Of a stretch of DNA of 64,000 nucleotides, positions 9,237 to 22,715 are shown piece after piece. The notes beneath the pieces are model-generated. The model saw only the letters and a program-made list of their open reading frames with translations. It had not been told where the DNA came from and ran no database searches. Location of the stretch: assembly GCA_963693285.1 (NCBI GenBank), contig OY848929.1:2482501-2546500 (forward strand), in the 5' to 3' direction. Every line of letters begins with the position of its first letter. Positions within the stretch are counted from its first letter, which is position 1. The position numbers and the translations under genes were made by a program. This stretch comes from Xestospongia muta. Lineage: Eukaryota; Porifera; Demospongiae; Haplosclerida; Petrosiidae.

Positions 9237-12200
9237 ATGAGCTGGTGTCATATCTATTATATAACATCAGTTATACTGTATATCTACAGTGGATACGTTA
9301 CTGCTTCTGAGCATTATGTCTCTGCAGATCCTAATGGAGTACCTTGTCCTCGTACTGACCTACCTAGTCACAACCTCTCCTACTATATTGCTGATTATAT
9401 ATCTTACTTCACTGATGACACAATCTTCTACTTCCTAGATGGAACTCATATTCTACAAGGTCCATTGGAGATCATTGGTGTAAGTAATATAACTCTACAG
9501 GGACTGGGTCATATAGAACAAGGCTTTCATGAGACAATTATGCAATCTACCTCAGTAATAAGGTGTAGTGATTACAACAGAGGTGGTATACAATTTACTA
9601 ATAGCACAAATGTTGTATTAAAATCAATAACAATAACAAACTGTGGATTTAATTTGAATGCAAATTATAAAAATAGCTTATTCTTTGCTAACATCAATAA
9701 TGTCATATTGGAATGGGTATCAGTCCAGAATAGTTCTGGTATTGGACTCTATCTTTACAATGGTTTTGATGTGTTAATCATCAATTCCACATTTACTAAT
9801 AATGGAGGTCTTAAGACTGATGTAGGCAATGCATTAATTTACTATGATGACCAGGTTAAAAAACTGTCCAGAGTTAATATCGTGAAATCAAATTTTACAC
9901 TGGGTTTAGGAAGTGGTATGAGTTTGGTATATGATGTTGATAATGATATTGAAGTTGAGGTAGTCATTGAAAATAGTGAGTTTTCACATAATATTGTTCA
10001 GTATGAAGGAGGAGTGTACATTGATTTGCAAAAAGGAAGTGGTAATACTGAGTTTAGTAATTGCACTATATACAACAATAGTGCTCAGTATGGAGGAGGA
10101 GTGTCCATTTATATCAATAATTGAAGTGGTAGTACTGAGTTTAGTAATTGCACTATATACAACAATAGTGCTCAGTATGGAGGAGGAGTGTCCATTTATA
10201 TCAATAATGGAAGTGGTAGTACTGAGTTTAGTAATTGCACTATATACAACAATACTGCTCTGTTTGGAGGAGGAGGAGTGTTCATTTATATCAAAAATGG
10301 AAGTGGTAGTACTGAGTTTAGTAATTGCACTATATACAACAATAGTGTTCGGAATAGAGGAGGAGGAGTGTACTTTTATTTGTATGATGCAAGTGGTAGT
10401 AATGAGTTTAGTAATTGCACTATATACAACAATACTGCTCACCATGGAGGAGGAGTGTTCATTTTTTTGCATAATGGAATTGGTAGTACTGAGTTTAGTA
10501 ATTGCACTATATACAACAATATTGCTCTGTTTGGAGGAGGAGGAGTGTTCATTTATATCAAAAATGGAAGTGGTAGTACTGAGTTTAGTAATTGCACTAT
10601 ATACAACAATACTGCTCACCGTGGAGGAGGAGTGTACTTTGATTTGTATGATGCAAGTGGTAGTAATGAGTTTAGTAATTGCACTATATACAACAATACT
10701 GCTCACCATGGAGGAGGAGTGTTCATTTTTTTGCATAATGGAATTAGTAGTAATGAGTTTAATAACTGCACTATATACAACAATACTGCATTTTATGGAT
10801 CAGGACTGTTCATTATTAGTTTACACTTTACATTAATAAGTAGAATCCATTTTACAAATGTTTCATTTCAATTCAATAGACTATCAAAGAAGATTAATAA
10901 ATATCAATCTGCTGTGTGTCTAGTGAATGTTGAAAATGTTATATTTAGCCAAATTGACATTAGTAATCATAACACAACTGGTTTAGTGAGTATGAATAGC
11001 CCAATAATATTTGATGGACATAGTACATTTGTAAACAATTCTGGTATTAATGGTGGAGGCATTGCTTTATATGGATTCTGCCAATTATTACTAAAACAGA
11101 ACACAAACATATCATTTGTCAATAATAATGCCAGTGAGTCAGGTGGAGGAATATTTGTGTCACAAGATGTTTATAGCATTGACGTGATGAATTGTCCCTT
11201 TAAAAATCTTTCTAATTGTAATGATGATACTAAGACAATGTTATATTTTGTCAACAATACAGCTGATATATCTGGTGATGTCTTGTATGGAGGTATATTC
11301 ACTCATTGTATCAACTTTGACTTTGATCACCAATTTCATTACTCTCAACAGACTGGTCTATCAGTAGTGTCATCAGATCCTGTCAAAGTGTGTTTTTGTA
11401 AATCAAACATACAAAATTGCTCTATTACAAACATCAATATAACAACAATACCTGGAATTAATGTCAATATATCACTAGCTACTGTTGGTAATAAAGATGG
11501 TTTAACAAAGGGTGTTATAAAATTGGCAACATCAGATAGTTCATCATCTACTGTACAAACTGACAATACTAGACTAAATGCAACTTGTACCAATGTAACC
11601 TTCAAGTTAACAGCAAACCCTTCATTGAACACAACAAAAGTCTATGTAACACTTGAAGGTTTTATCAGTGAACCTTTATCTGAAGTTCATCCTATATTCA
11701 TTGACATTAGTATTGAGTCCTGTCCAATTGGTTATCCATTAGTAAATGATACGTGCAGTTGTAGATCTGAATTAAATACATCTTCAATAACTTGTGATAT
11801 TAACACTCAAATTATAACTAGAGATGGTGATATGTGGATTGGTTATAATAATGATTCAGACTGTCTTATTGTTTATCCTCACTGCCCCTTTGATTACTGC
11901 AATGATGGAACAGTTCAATTTAAAATCACCTCTCCTGATCCGCAGTGTCTTTACAATCGATCTGGCATACTCTGTGGACAATGTGCTAATGGACTCAGTC
12001 TCATGTTAGGTTCCAATCAATGTGGACAATGTACTAATAACTACATAGCTCTTATCATTCCATTTGGTTTAGCTGGTATAGCACTGGTAGGTTTTGTCAT
12101 TGCTTTAAACTTAACTGTGTCTGTGGGTACAATCAATGGACTTATATTCTATGCTAATGTTGTCAAAATATACGAACCCATCTTCTTTCCCAATGGTCCT

Positions 12201-13259
12201 GTGAAAGTTCTTAGTCAATTCATTTCCTGGCTCAATCTAGATCTGGGTATTGAGACTTGTTTCATTGATGGTATGGATTCTTGCAGTAAGGCATGGCTAC
12301 AGTTTATTTTTCCAGCCTATGTTTGGTTTCTGCTAATACTCATTGTAATATCATCAGAATATTCCAGCAAAGTGGTTAGACTTGTGGGTTCACATGCAGT
12401 TCCAGTACTAGCCACTATGATCCTTCTCTCTTATACCAAACTGATACGTACTGTCTTCAAGGCCCTTTATTTCATCAATATTCAGTGTAATGGTAATAAT
12501 GTGACATTATTGAGGTGGTACATTGATGCTAATGTCCAATATGTAGGAGGTTATTGTCATCTACCATTGTTCCTGTTCTCAGTGGCTGTACTCATTTTAC
12601 TAATTGTACCATACACTTTCTATCTTCTTGCTATACCATTATTTGAAGGACCTCTATCAAAATACATGTGTTGCTGCCAAAAGTATACGAAGCCTTTCTT
12701 TGATGCATATGGAGGTCCATACAAGGATAAGTGTCGTTTTTGGACTGGATTTTTACTACTTGTTCGTGTTATATTAGCACTGGTTGTGTCTCTAGATATT
12801 AAGGCTACTATAAGTTTGGATGTGTTAACATCTCTTTTATTTGTTATTATATCAATGTACTTCCTTTTAAAAGGAATATATCGAAATTTACTTTTGGCTT
12901 GTCTAGAGATGTCTTTTTTTCTTAATCTCATGATTATAGCTTATGTGAACGAACAAACTTGTGAAAAGTCAAATTCAAGTCAACTGTTAAGTGTATGTTT
13001 AGTATCAGTATCATTTGTAATATTCTGTGGTATTATCCTCTATCATGTCTGGGATTATCTGTCTAAATCTTGTTTAAAACAACCAATTGCAAAAATCATG
13101 AAGGTATTTAAGAAGACTCTACCAGATCCTGTTACTGATGATGCAGAAGTTCCTTTAATACGTCCTGGATCTCCTGCTTTATCATGTGAAACTAGTTCAG
13201 TGAGTGTGGTATCAGTAGTAATGAGACGAGAATCACTACTGGATGACGAATATAACTAA
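9237..13259 (+). pseudogene. Receptor copy with one in-frame UGA
   Basis: Full-length family member of about 1340 codons with signal peptide, beta-helix repeats, Cys knot, eight membrane segments and a tail ending RRESLLDDEYN. The start is the conserved Met of MSWCHIYY; an in-frame Met ten codons upstream (9207) is not supported by copy A. The only lesion I find is a UGA at 10122-10124, inside the first repeats, where the next unit has GGA in the identical context (AATAATGGAAGTGG). Read literally, translation would stop after about 295 residues and release a short secreted product. The frame continues open for 1045 further codons, so the damage is recent, a sequencing error, or tolerated. Confidence 0.85.
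10040..10800 (+). repeat. Coding beta-helix repeats, nine units
   Basis: Nine CTIYNN units, counting the two that flank the UGA at 10122. A block of three units (TALF-, NSVRN/TAHR- and TAHH-type) recurs almost unchanged at about 10250-10470 and 10520-10720, indicating a recent block duplication inside the ectodomain. Confidence 0.85.
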
Positions 13260-14099
13260 TGTTTGATTTGTTGATATATAATACAATTGTTTGAATTCTA
13301 CCTAATAAATTGATTATGTTTTATTTGTATAACTTTATTTTTGATATATAGTTAACAGTAATAACAGTATGTAATGTAAATAATAATATCATAGAAGTGT
13401 GTTATTATGTATTACTAAACTTATTGTTAATATTGTTGTTGTTATTGTTATTTAGTATTAATTATAAAGGTATACTTTTAGTTTGAAGACCTTTCTGAGC
13501 ACAACCAATTATATATTAAAATGAAGATGACATGACCAGTAATTACCAGTTCATTTCAAATATCTATTCTTAAAGGAAATGATCACACATTAGTTACCAT
13601 GGCAACTGTGTAACATAAACTTTAATACTTGAGTCTCATAAACCAGTCCCTCATTCTTTACACACTAAGTAAGTGTCCTTGTCTTATAATTCTAACATAA
13701 TATGTATACAATAGAACATGTATATGAGCTGTTACTAGTGTATCTAATATCTACTGACCATATCAGTTAGTTCAATATTGTGTAGTTAGTCCCTCCCATA
13801 ACTTCTGATGACACTGTTGAATTTAATCTCTACTACAGGTAGTGGTACTAATGTACCTCTTAAAATATAACAGTATGTGATTGATATATAGTGACTGACT
13901 AACATCATTTATTATGGACTTACAAGGACAAACACCATTCACTATATAGCTAATATATAGTTACAATATTAGACTACACAAATGATGTCATAATTATAGT
14001 AGCTTAATTTGTGGTTACTACAATTCTTATGAAACTATTGCAGTTATTAGTAGACTATTCATTATTTAGTTTAGAAGTGTTTCTTCAAGTACGAGCACT
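13260..14099 (+). other. 3' flank with polyadenylation signal
   Basis: AATAAA at 13304-13309 lies 45 bp after the stop codon and is a plausible poly(A) signal. The rest (about 13320-14050) is the shared noncoding flank. No gene is visible. Confidence 0.55.
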
Positions 14100-14374
14100 A
14101 ATCATAAAATTATCATAACTACATTGTAAAAATTGATTTGTTAATTTAGCTAATATATTTTTATACAGGTTGTATGTAGCAAACTTAATATGGTGTGAAA
14201 GTAAACATAACACTGTTTTGATTACTAATATTATTAATATTATGTTTATTAGTAATAAAAACAATGTTATGTCTATTTTCACATCATATTAGTTTGCTAC
14301 ATACAACCTGTACAACAATACATTGGTTAAATCAACAAATCAATTTTACATTGTACATCAATTTATGATAGATT
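14100..14374. repeat. Long imperfect palindrome, copy 2
   Basis: Same palindrome as at 8730-9005, with the same arms (ATACAGGTTGTATGTAGCAA and inverse). It precedes the truncated copy at 14455. Confidence 0.85.
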
Positions 14375-14454
14375 CTATAATAACACCTTGTAATTTACAA
14401 AGTGGTTACCTGGAATAGTTTACTTACATCCATTTTATACTAAACTAGACAAAC

Positions 14455-15318
14455 AATTCCAGTACTAGCCACTATAATCTTTCTCTCTTATACCAAACTG
14501 ATACGTACTGTCTTCAAGGCCCTTTATTTCATTAATATTCAGTGTAATGGTAATAATAATGTGACATTATTGAGGTGGTACATTGATGCTAATGTCCAAT
14601 ATGTAGGAGGTTATTGTCATCTACCATTGTTCCTGTTCTCAGTGGCTGTACTCATTTTACTAATTGTACCATACACTTTCTATCTTCTTGCTATACCATT
14701 ATTTGAAGGACCTCTATCAAAATACATGTGCTGCTGCCAAAAGTATATGAAGCCTTTCTTTGATGCATATGGAGGTCCATATAAGGACAAGTGTCGTTTT
14801 TGGACTGGATTTTTACTACTTGTTCGTGTTATATTAGCACTGGTTGTGTCTCTAGATATTAAGGCTACTATAAGTTTGGATGTGTTAACATCTCTTTTAT
14901 TTGTTATTATATCAATGTACTTCCTTTTAAAAGGAATATATCAACATTTACCTTTGGCTTGTCTAGAGATGTCTTTTTTCTTAATCTCATGTTCATTGCT
15001 TATGTGAGTGTACAAACCTACAAAGGGTCAAATTCAAGGCAACTGTTAAGTGTTGGTTTAGTATCAGTATCATTTGTAATATTCTGTGGTATTATCCTCT
15101 ATCATGTCTGGGATTATCTATTTAAATCTTGTTTAAAACAACCAATTGCAAAAATCATGAAGGTATTTAAGAAGCCTCCACCAGATCCTGTTACTGATGA
15201 TGCAGAAGTTCCTTTAATACGTCCTGGATCCCCTGCTTTATCATGTGAAACTAGTTCAGTGAGTGTGGTATCAGTAGTAATGAGACGAGAATCACTACTG
15301 GATGATGAAGATGACTAA
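14455..15318 (+). pseudogene. Deleted receptor copy: promoter flank fused to membrane domain
   Basis: At about 14447 the normal upstream flank (CATTTTATACTAAACTA) jumps straight to the third membrane segment (PVLATIIFLSYTKL). The TATA box, signal peptide, ectodomain and Cys knot are all deleted. A second lesion, one T missing from the T-run near 14970 (six T where the other copies have seven), shifts frame between LEMSFFL and the last membrane segments, which continue open from 14959 to the tail RRESLLDDEDD. It cannot encode a receptor. It is otherwise very similar to its neighbours. Confidence 0.88.
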
Positions 15319-15772
15319 TGCTTGATATCTTGATATATAATACAATTATTTGAATTCTATTTCATAAAATGATTATGTTTTATTTGTATAACTTTATTTT
15401 TGAGGGCTAGTGCATCTAATATCTACTGACCATATCAGTTAGTTCAATATTATGTAGTTAGCCCCTCCCATAACTTCTGATAACACTGTTGAATTTAATC
15501 TCTACTACAGGTAGTGGTACTAATGTACCTCTTAAAATATAACAGTATGTGATTGATATATAGTGACTGACTAACATCATTTATTATGAACTTACAGGGA
15601 CAAACACCATTCACTATATAGCTAATATATAGTTACAATATTAGACTACACAAATGATGTCATAATTATAGTAGCTTAATTTGTGGTTACTACAATTCTT
15701 ATGAAACTATTGCAGTTATTAGTGGACTATTCATTATTTAGTTTAGAAGTGTTTCTTCAAGTACGAGGACTA
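15319..15772 (+). other. Intergenic flank
   Basis: Shared flank, again shortened as after 8265 (it enters the unit near 15406, CTAGTGCATCTAATATC). No gene is visible. Confidence 0.55.
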
Positions 15773-16045
15773 ATCATAAAATTATCATAACTACATTGTA
15801 AAAATTGATTTGTTAATTTAGCTAATACATTGTTATACAGGTTGTATGTAGCAAACTTAATATGGTGTGAAAGTAAACATAACACTGTTTTGATTACTAA
15901 TATTATTAATATTATATTTATTAGTAATAAAAACAATGTTATGTCTATTTTCACATTATATTAGTTTGCTACATACAACCTGTACAACAATACATTGGTT
16001 AAATCAACAAATCAATTTTACAGTGTACATCAATTTATGAAAGAT
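15773..16045. repeat. Long imperfect palindrome, copy 3
   Basis: Third copy of the palindrome, about 230 bp upstream of the ATG at 16279. Confidence 0.85.
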
Positions 16046-16173
16046 TCTATAATAACACCTTGTAATTTACAAAGTGGTTACCTGGAATAGTTTACTTACA
16101 TCTATTTTATACTAAACTATATGAGTTGCTATGGTATTCACAGGAAATGATGTCAACATGTAATATTTCAGTT

Positions 16174-16182
16174 TATAAAAGG
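16174..16182 (+). promoter_or_regulatory. TATA box of the last receptor copy
   Basis: TATAAAAGG in the conserved context, 97 bp before the ATG at 16279. Confidence 0.7.
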
Positions 16183-16278
16183 CTGCAGAAATACAACTTA
16201 AATTATCTTGTTTGTTCATCAGTTTGGCATTAATTTTCTATTGTTCATTTGATCTTTACTGTTCAATACGCTACTGTC

Positions 16279-19200
16279 ATGAGCTGGTGTCATATCTATT
16301 ATATAACATCAGTTATACTGTATATCTACAGTGGATATGTTACTGCTTCTGAGTATTATGTCTCTGCAGATCCTAATGGAGTACCTTGTCCTTCTACTGA
16401 CCTACCTTGTCACAACCTCACCTACTATATTGCTGATTATATATCTTATTTCACTGATGACACAATCTTCTACTTCCTAGATGGAACTCATATTCTACAA
16501 GGTCCATTGGAGATCAGTGATGTAAGTAATATAACTCTACAGGGACTGGGTCATATAGAACAAGGCTTTCATGAGACTGTCATGCAATCTACCTCAGTAA
16601 TAAGATGTAGTGATTACAACAGAGGTGGTATACAATTTACTAATAGCACAGATGTTGTATTAAAATCAATAACAATAACAAACTGTGGATTTAATTTGAA
16701 TTATAAAAATAGCTTATTCTTTGCTAACATCAATAATGTCACATTGGAATGGGTATCAGTCCAGAACGGTTCTGGTATTGGACTCTATCTTTACAATGGT
16801 TTTGATGTGTTAATCATCAATTCCACATTTACTAATAATGGAGGTCTTAAGAATGATGTAGGCAATGCATTAATTTACTATGATGACCAGGTTAAAAAAC
16901 TGTCCAGAGTTAATATTGTGAAATCAAATTTTACACTGGGTTTAGGAAGTGGTATGAGTTTGGTATATGATGTTGATAATGATATTGAAGTTGAGGTAGT
17001 CATTGAAAATAGTGAGTTTTCACATAATATTGTTCAGTATGGAGGAGGAGTGCACATTTATATCAATGATGGAAATTGTAGTACTGATTTTAATAATTGC
17101 ACTTTATACAACAATACTGCTCAGCATAGAGGAGGAGGAGTGTACATTTATATCAATAATGGAAGTGGTAGTACTGAGTTTAGTAATTGCACTATATACA
17201 ATAACACTGCTCAGTTTGGAGGAGGAGTGTCCATTTATATCATTAATGGAACTGGTAGTACTGAGTTTAGTAATTGCACTATACACAACAATACTGCTGG
17301 GTATGAAGTAGGAGGAGTGTCCATTTATTTGCAAAAAAGGAAGTAGTAATACTGAGTTTAGTAATTGCGCTATATACAACAATACTGCTGGGTATAAAGT
17401 AGGAGGAGTATACATTTTTTTGCAAAAAGGAAGTAGTAATACTGAGTTTAGTAATTGCGCTATATACAACAATACTGCTAGGGATGATGTAGGAGGAGTG
17501 TACATTTTTTTGCAAAAAGGAAGTAGTAATTCTGAATTTAGTAATTGCGCTATATACAACAATACTGCTGGGGATGATGGAGGAGGAGTGTACATTGAGT
17601 TGGATAATGAAAGTGGTAGTACTGAGTTTAGTAATTGCACTATATACAACAATACTGCTCAGCATAGAGGAGGAGGAGTGTACATTTTTTTGTATAATGG
17701 AATTGGTAATATTGAGTTTAATAACTGCACTATATACAACAATACTGCATTTTATGGATCAGGATTGTTCATTATTAGTTTACACTTTACATTAATAAGT
17801 AGAATCCATTTTACAAATGTTTCATTTCAATTCAATACACTACCAATGAAGATTAATAAATATCAATCTGCTGTGTTTCTAGTGAATGTTTTAAATGTTA
17901 TGTTTAGCCAAATTGACATTAGTAATCATAACACAACTGGTTTAGTGAGTATGAATAGCCCAATAATATTTGATGGACATAGTACATTTGTAAACAATTC
18001 TGGTATTAATGGTGGAGGCATTGCTTTATATGAATTCTGCCAATTATTATTAAAGCAGAACACAAACATATCATTTGTCAATAATCATGCCAGTGAGTCA
18101 GGTGGAGGAATATTTGTGTCACAAGATGTTTATAGCAATGACATTATGAATTGTCCCTTTTAAAATCTTTCTTATTATAACGATGATACTAAGACAATGT
18201 TATATTTTGTCAACAATACAGCTGATATATCTGGTGATGTCTTGTATGGAGGTATATTGTCTCATTGTATCAACTTTGACTTTGATCACCAATTTCATTA
18301 CTCTCAACAGACAGGTCTATCAGTAGTGTCATCAGATCCTATCACAGTGTGTTTTTGTGAATCAAACATACAAAATTGCTCTATTACAAACATCAATATA
18401 ACAACAATACCTGGAATTAATGTCAATATATCACTAGCTACTGTCGGTTATAAAGATGGTTTAACAAAGGGTGTTATAAAATTGACAACATCAGATAGTT
18501 CATCATCTGTACAAACTGACAATACTAGACTAAATGCAACTTGTACCAATGTAACCTTCAAGTTAACAGCAAACCCTTCATTGAACACAACAAAAGTCTA
18601 TGTAACACTTGAAGGTTTTATCAGTGAACCTTTATCTGAAGTTCATCCTATATTCATTGACATTAGTATTGAGTCCTGTCCAATTGGTTATCCATTAGTA
18701 AATGATGCTTGCAGTTGTAGATCTGAATTAAATACATCTTCAATAACTTGTGATATTAACAATCAAATTATAACTAGAGATGGTGATATGTGGATTGGTT
18801 ATAATAATGACTCAGACTGTCTTATTGTTTATCCTCACTGCCCCTTTGATTACTGCAATGATAGAACAGTTCAATTTAAAATCACCTCTCCAGATCCACA
18901 GTGTCTTTACAATCGATCTGGCATACTCTGTGGACAATGTAGTGAAGGACTCAGTCTCATGTTAGGTTCCAATCAATGTGGACAATGTACTAACTACTAC
19001 ATAGCTCTTATCATTCCATTTGGTTTAGCTGGTATAGCACTGGTAGGTTTTGTCATTGCTTTAAACTTAACTGTGTCTGTGGGTACAATCAATGGACTTA
19101 TATTCTATGCTAATGTTGTCAAAATATACGAACCCATCTTCTTTCCCAATGGTCCTGTGAAAGTTCTTAGTCAATTCATTTCCTGGCTCAATCTAGATCT

Positions 19201-20218
19201 GGGTATTGAGACGTGTTTCATTGATGGTATGGATTCTTGCAGAGAGGCATGGCTACAGTTTATTTTTCCAGCCTATGTTTGGTTTCTACTAATACTCATT
19301 GTAATATCATCACAATATTCCAGCAAAGTGGTTCGACTTGTGGGTTCACATGCAGTTCCAGTACTAGCCACTATGATCCTTCTCTCTTATACCAAACTGA
19401 TACGTACTGTCTTCAAGGCTCTTTATTTCATTAATATTCAGTGTAATGGTAATAATAATGTGACATTATTGAGGTGGTACATTGATGCTAATGTCCAATA
19501 TGTAGGAGGTTATTGTCATCTACCATTGTTCCTGTTCTCAGTGGCTGTACTCATTTTACTAATTGTACCATATACTTTCTGTCTTCTTGCTATACCATTA
19601 CTTGAAGGACCTCTATCAAAATACATGTGCTGCTGCCAAAAGTATATGAAGCCTTTCTTTGATGCATATGGAGGTCCATATAAGGACAAGTGTCGTTTTT
19701 GGACTGGATTTTTACTACTTGTTCGTGTTATATTAGCACTGGTTGTGTCTCTAGATACTGAGGCTACTATAAGTTTGGATGTGTTAATATCTCTTTTATT
19801 TGTTATTATATCAATGTACTTCCTTTTAAAAGGAATATATCAACATTTACCTTTGGCTTGTCTAGAGATGTCTTTTTTTCTTAATCTCATGTTTATGGCT
19901 TATGTGAGTGTACAAACTTGTGAAAAGTCAAATTCAAGTCAACTATTAAGTGTTGGTTTAGTATCAGTATCATTTGTAATATTCTGTGGTATTATCCTTT
20001 ATCATATCTGGGATTATCTGTCTAAATCTTGTTTAAAACAACCAATTGCAAAAATCATGAAGGTATTTAAGAAGCCTCGATTAGATCCTGTTACTGATGA
20101 TGCAGAAATTCCTTTAATGTGTCCTGGATCCCCTGCTTTATCATGTGAAACTAGTTCAGTGACTGTGGTATCAGTAGTAATGAGACGAGAATCACTACTG
20201 GATGATGAAGATGACTAA
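16279..20218 (+). pseudogene. Receptor copy with one frameshift and one UAA
   Basis: Full-length layout as in the intact copy: signal peptide, eight CTIYNN/CAIYNN repeats, Cys knot, eight membrane segments, tail RRESLLDDEDD. Two lesions are visible. First, six A residues at 17333-17338, where the following repeat unit has five, push the frame into a stop at about 17344-17346. Second, UAA at 18161-18163 replaces the AAA (Lys) seen at the same place in copy B (CPFK). The frame from 17420 to 18163 and from 18164 to the end is the same. Several middle repeats carry CAIYNN instead of CTIYNN, unique to this copy. The in-frame Met at 16249 lies upstream of the family start. Confidence 0.87.
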
Positions 20219-21323
20219 TGCTTGATATCTTGATATATAATACAATTATTTGAATTCGTTTTCATAAAATGATTATGTTTGATTTGTATAACTTTATTTT
20301 TGATGTGTAGTTAACAGTAATAACAGTATGTAATGTAAATAATAATATCATAGAAGTGTGTTATTATGTATTACTAAACTTATTGTTAATATTGTTGTTG
20401 TTATTGTTATTTAGTATTAATTATAATTGGTACACTTTTAGTTTAAAAACCTTTCTGAGCACAACCAATTATATATTAAAATAAAGATGACATGACAAGT
20501 AATTACCAGCTCATTTCAAATATCTATTCTTAAAGAATATGATGACACATTAGTTACCATGGCAACTGTGTAACATAAACTTTAATACTTGAGTCTCATA
20601 AACCAGTCCCTCATTCTTTACACACTGAGTAAGTCTCCTTATCTTATAATTCTAACATAATATGTATACAATTGAGCATGTATATGAACTGTTACTAGTG
20701 TATCTAATATACTGACCACATAAGGTTACTTCAATATTGTGTAGTTAGCCCATCCCATAACTTCTGATGACACTGTTGAATTTAATCTCTACTACTGGTA
20801 GTGTTACTAATGTACCTCTTAAAATATAACAGAATATGATTGATATATAGTGACTGACTAACACCATTTATTGTGAACTTACAAGGACAAACACCATTCA
20901 CTATATAGCTAATATATAGTTACAATATTAGCAGGAGTAATAGAATAAAGCTAAAATATAAACTGTTACAATTACAAAATAACTAGAATTTGAACTATAT
21001 CTACTACAGGACTGTAGCAACAAGGTTTAAATACAAAACAGAACACGGAAAAGTGTAAACTAAAAATAACACATAAAAGTCTAGTGCTATTAAGCATTAA
21101 CACTACTTAATAATAATGTCATCTATAACATAGAAATATAATGATCATGAGCACCTATTAACAAAAGAGATGTGAACATTGAATCTAGCAAAAGATACAT
21201 CATAAATCATTGACAGGTGATTAAATGAAATAGCAATATAATATTTTAAATATATAAAGAAGCATATATAGAGATATTAATAGGGTTCTTTACAAGGATA
21301 ACAAAAATATGTAAATATAAGTT
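20219..21323. other. Boundary between the two receptor families
   Basis: The shared plus-strand flank runs to about 20935 and stops at GTTACAATATTAG. From there to 21323 I see only AT-rich, unassigned sequence, which would contain the 3' UTR of the minus-strand gene. No coding signal is seen. Confidence 0.6.
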
Positions 21324-21481
21324 TCACAACTTTTCCTCTTCATGAAATTGGTCTTTCTCATTGACTTCTGGGAACAATGGATTCTGTCTAGCTATATCTT
21401 CAGAAATGTCATATTGCTGTACATTAAGTCTTCTTTGTTTGAGAACAAGAAAAACTACAATTGCAGCAATTAGACAAATAA
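21324..21481 (-). other. Last exon: end of membrane segment and tail
   Basis: Begins after an AG acceptor with TTATTTGTC and encodes VICLIAAIVVFLVLK, a basic stop-transfer (KQRR), then NVQQYDISEDIARQNPLF and an acidic end (HEEEKL). The NPLF here corresponds to NPLY in the paralogues. The stop is at 21324-21326. Confidence 0.75.
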
Positions 21482-22519
21482 CTATAAGTAAAAGTAAACT
21501 ATTCAATGCTTAATATAGAAACTATTAACAATACCTGCAGTAACTATAACTGATATTATTGACACAGCAATATAAACAATGTTACTTGAACTTAAGGACT
21601 ACACAATATTATAATACATAACCACAATTACAATACATAACTTACTGTTTGACTATCTAGAGTCACTGTTGGTATAGCAGCTATTAAAAATGAAAAGAAT
21701 GGCAACATATATGTAATCAATAGCTATACTATTGGTTGCATCAAATATATCAGCATATCTCAATTGTTTTCTTCTCACTTTCACAACTGAACCCATTACC
21801 AAGCAAGGAGAATCCTGAAGTACATTCACAATGAAATGATCCATCTTCATTCACACATCTCTGACTACAACCTCCATTATTTTGAGCACATTCATTAATG
21901 TCTTATAAAAGACATGTGAATGAAAATATAATTTAGTAGACAACTAACCAATGCAAGTATGATTATCATTGCCTAAGTAATAACCAGTCTGACATGTACA
22001 CTGATAACTACCAACACTGTTATGATAACCTTGAGTACATCTTGTTACATTAAGTGAACACTCATCAATGTCTATTGTAAATTAAGATATACTGAGAATA
22101 AATAATAATGGTAAATTGACCTGAGCAGAATATACTATTGTATAGATGATATCCAGGTTGACAGGTACATTGGAAACTACCATCAGTATTTGTACATATT
22201 TGTTCACAACCTCCATTTCCAATCTCACATTCATTAATATCTGTTTATTAGTAAGTCTCAAATAATAGACAATAGACAATAATTAATCAGTCACCTGTAC
22301 AAATTTTTCCGTTAGCATCAATGTTGAATCCAACATCACACTGACACTGATAACTTCCTGGTTTATTAATACAAGTATGATCACAACCACCATTATCATT
22401 ATCACACTCATTGATATCTACATGTTAGATAGTCTTAGGAATTGTTCAAAGAAAACTTATTACCAACCAGTACAATTATGTCCATCTATATTTAGGACAT
22501 ATCCAGAGTTACAGGAACA

Positions 22520-22715
22520 TTGGCAAGTTAATAATATTTTGATCTATTTACTGAGTGTACTGGTTAATGTAAAATTACATTCAAGTAGGTGTTTAGAGTA
22601 TATGCTTAAAGTAGTAGGCGTTTCTGTATTCTGTCTGCTAAGTGGGTAAAAACGGTATAGGCAAACCTTGCATTAACCAATTACTCTTAACATGACTATT
22701 TTGAGTATCTTCCAT
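22520..22715. repeat. Dispersed repeat inserted in an EGF exon
   Basis: EGF sequence stops after the codons for CQC-type residues near 22520 and is replaced by AATAATATTTTGATCTATTTACTGAG. The same sequence occurs near 25295-25430 and 40305-40480 (TTAATAA..TTTTGATCT, then GTAGTAGGCRTTTCTGTA). No coding capacity. Confidence 0.7.
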
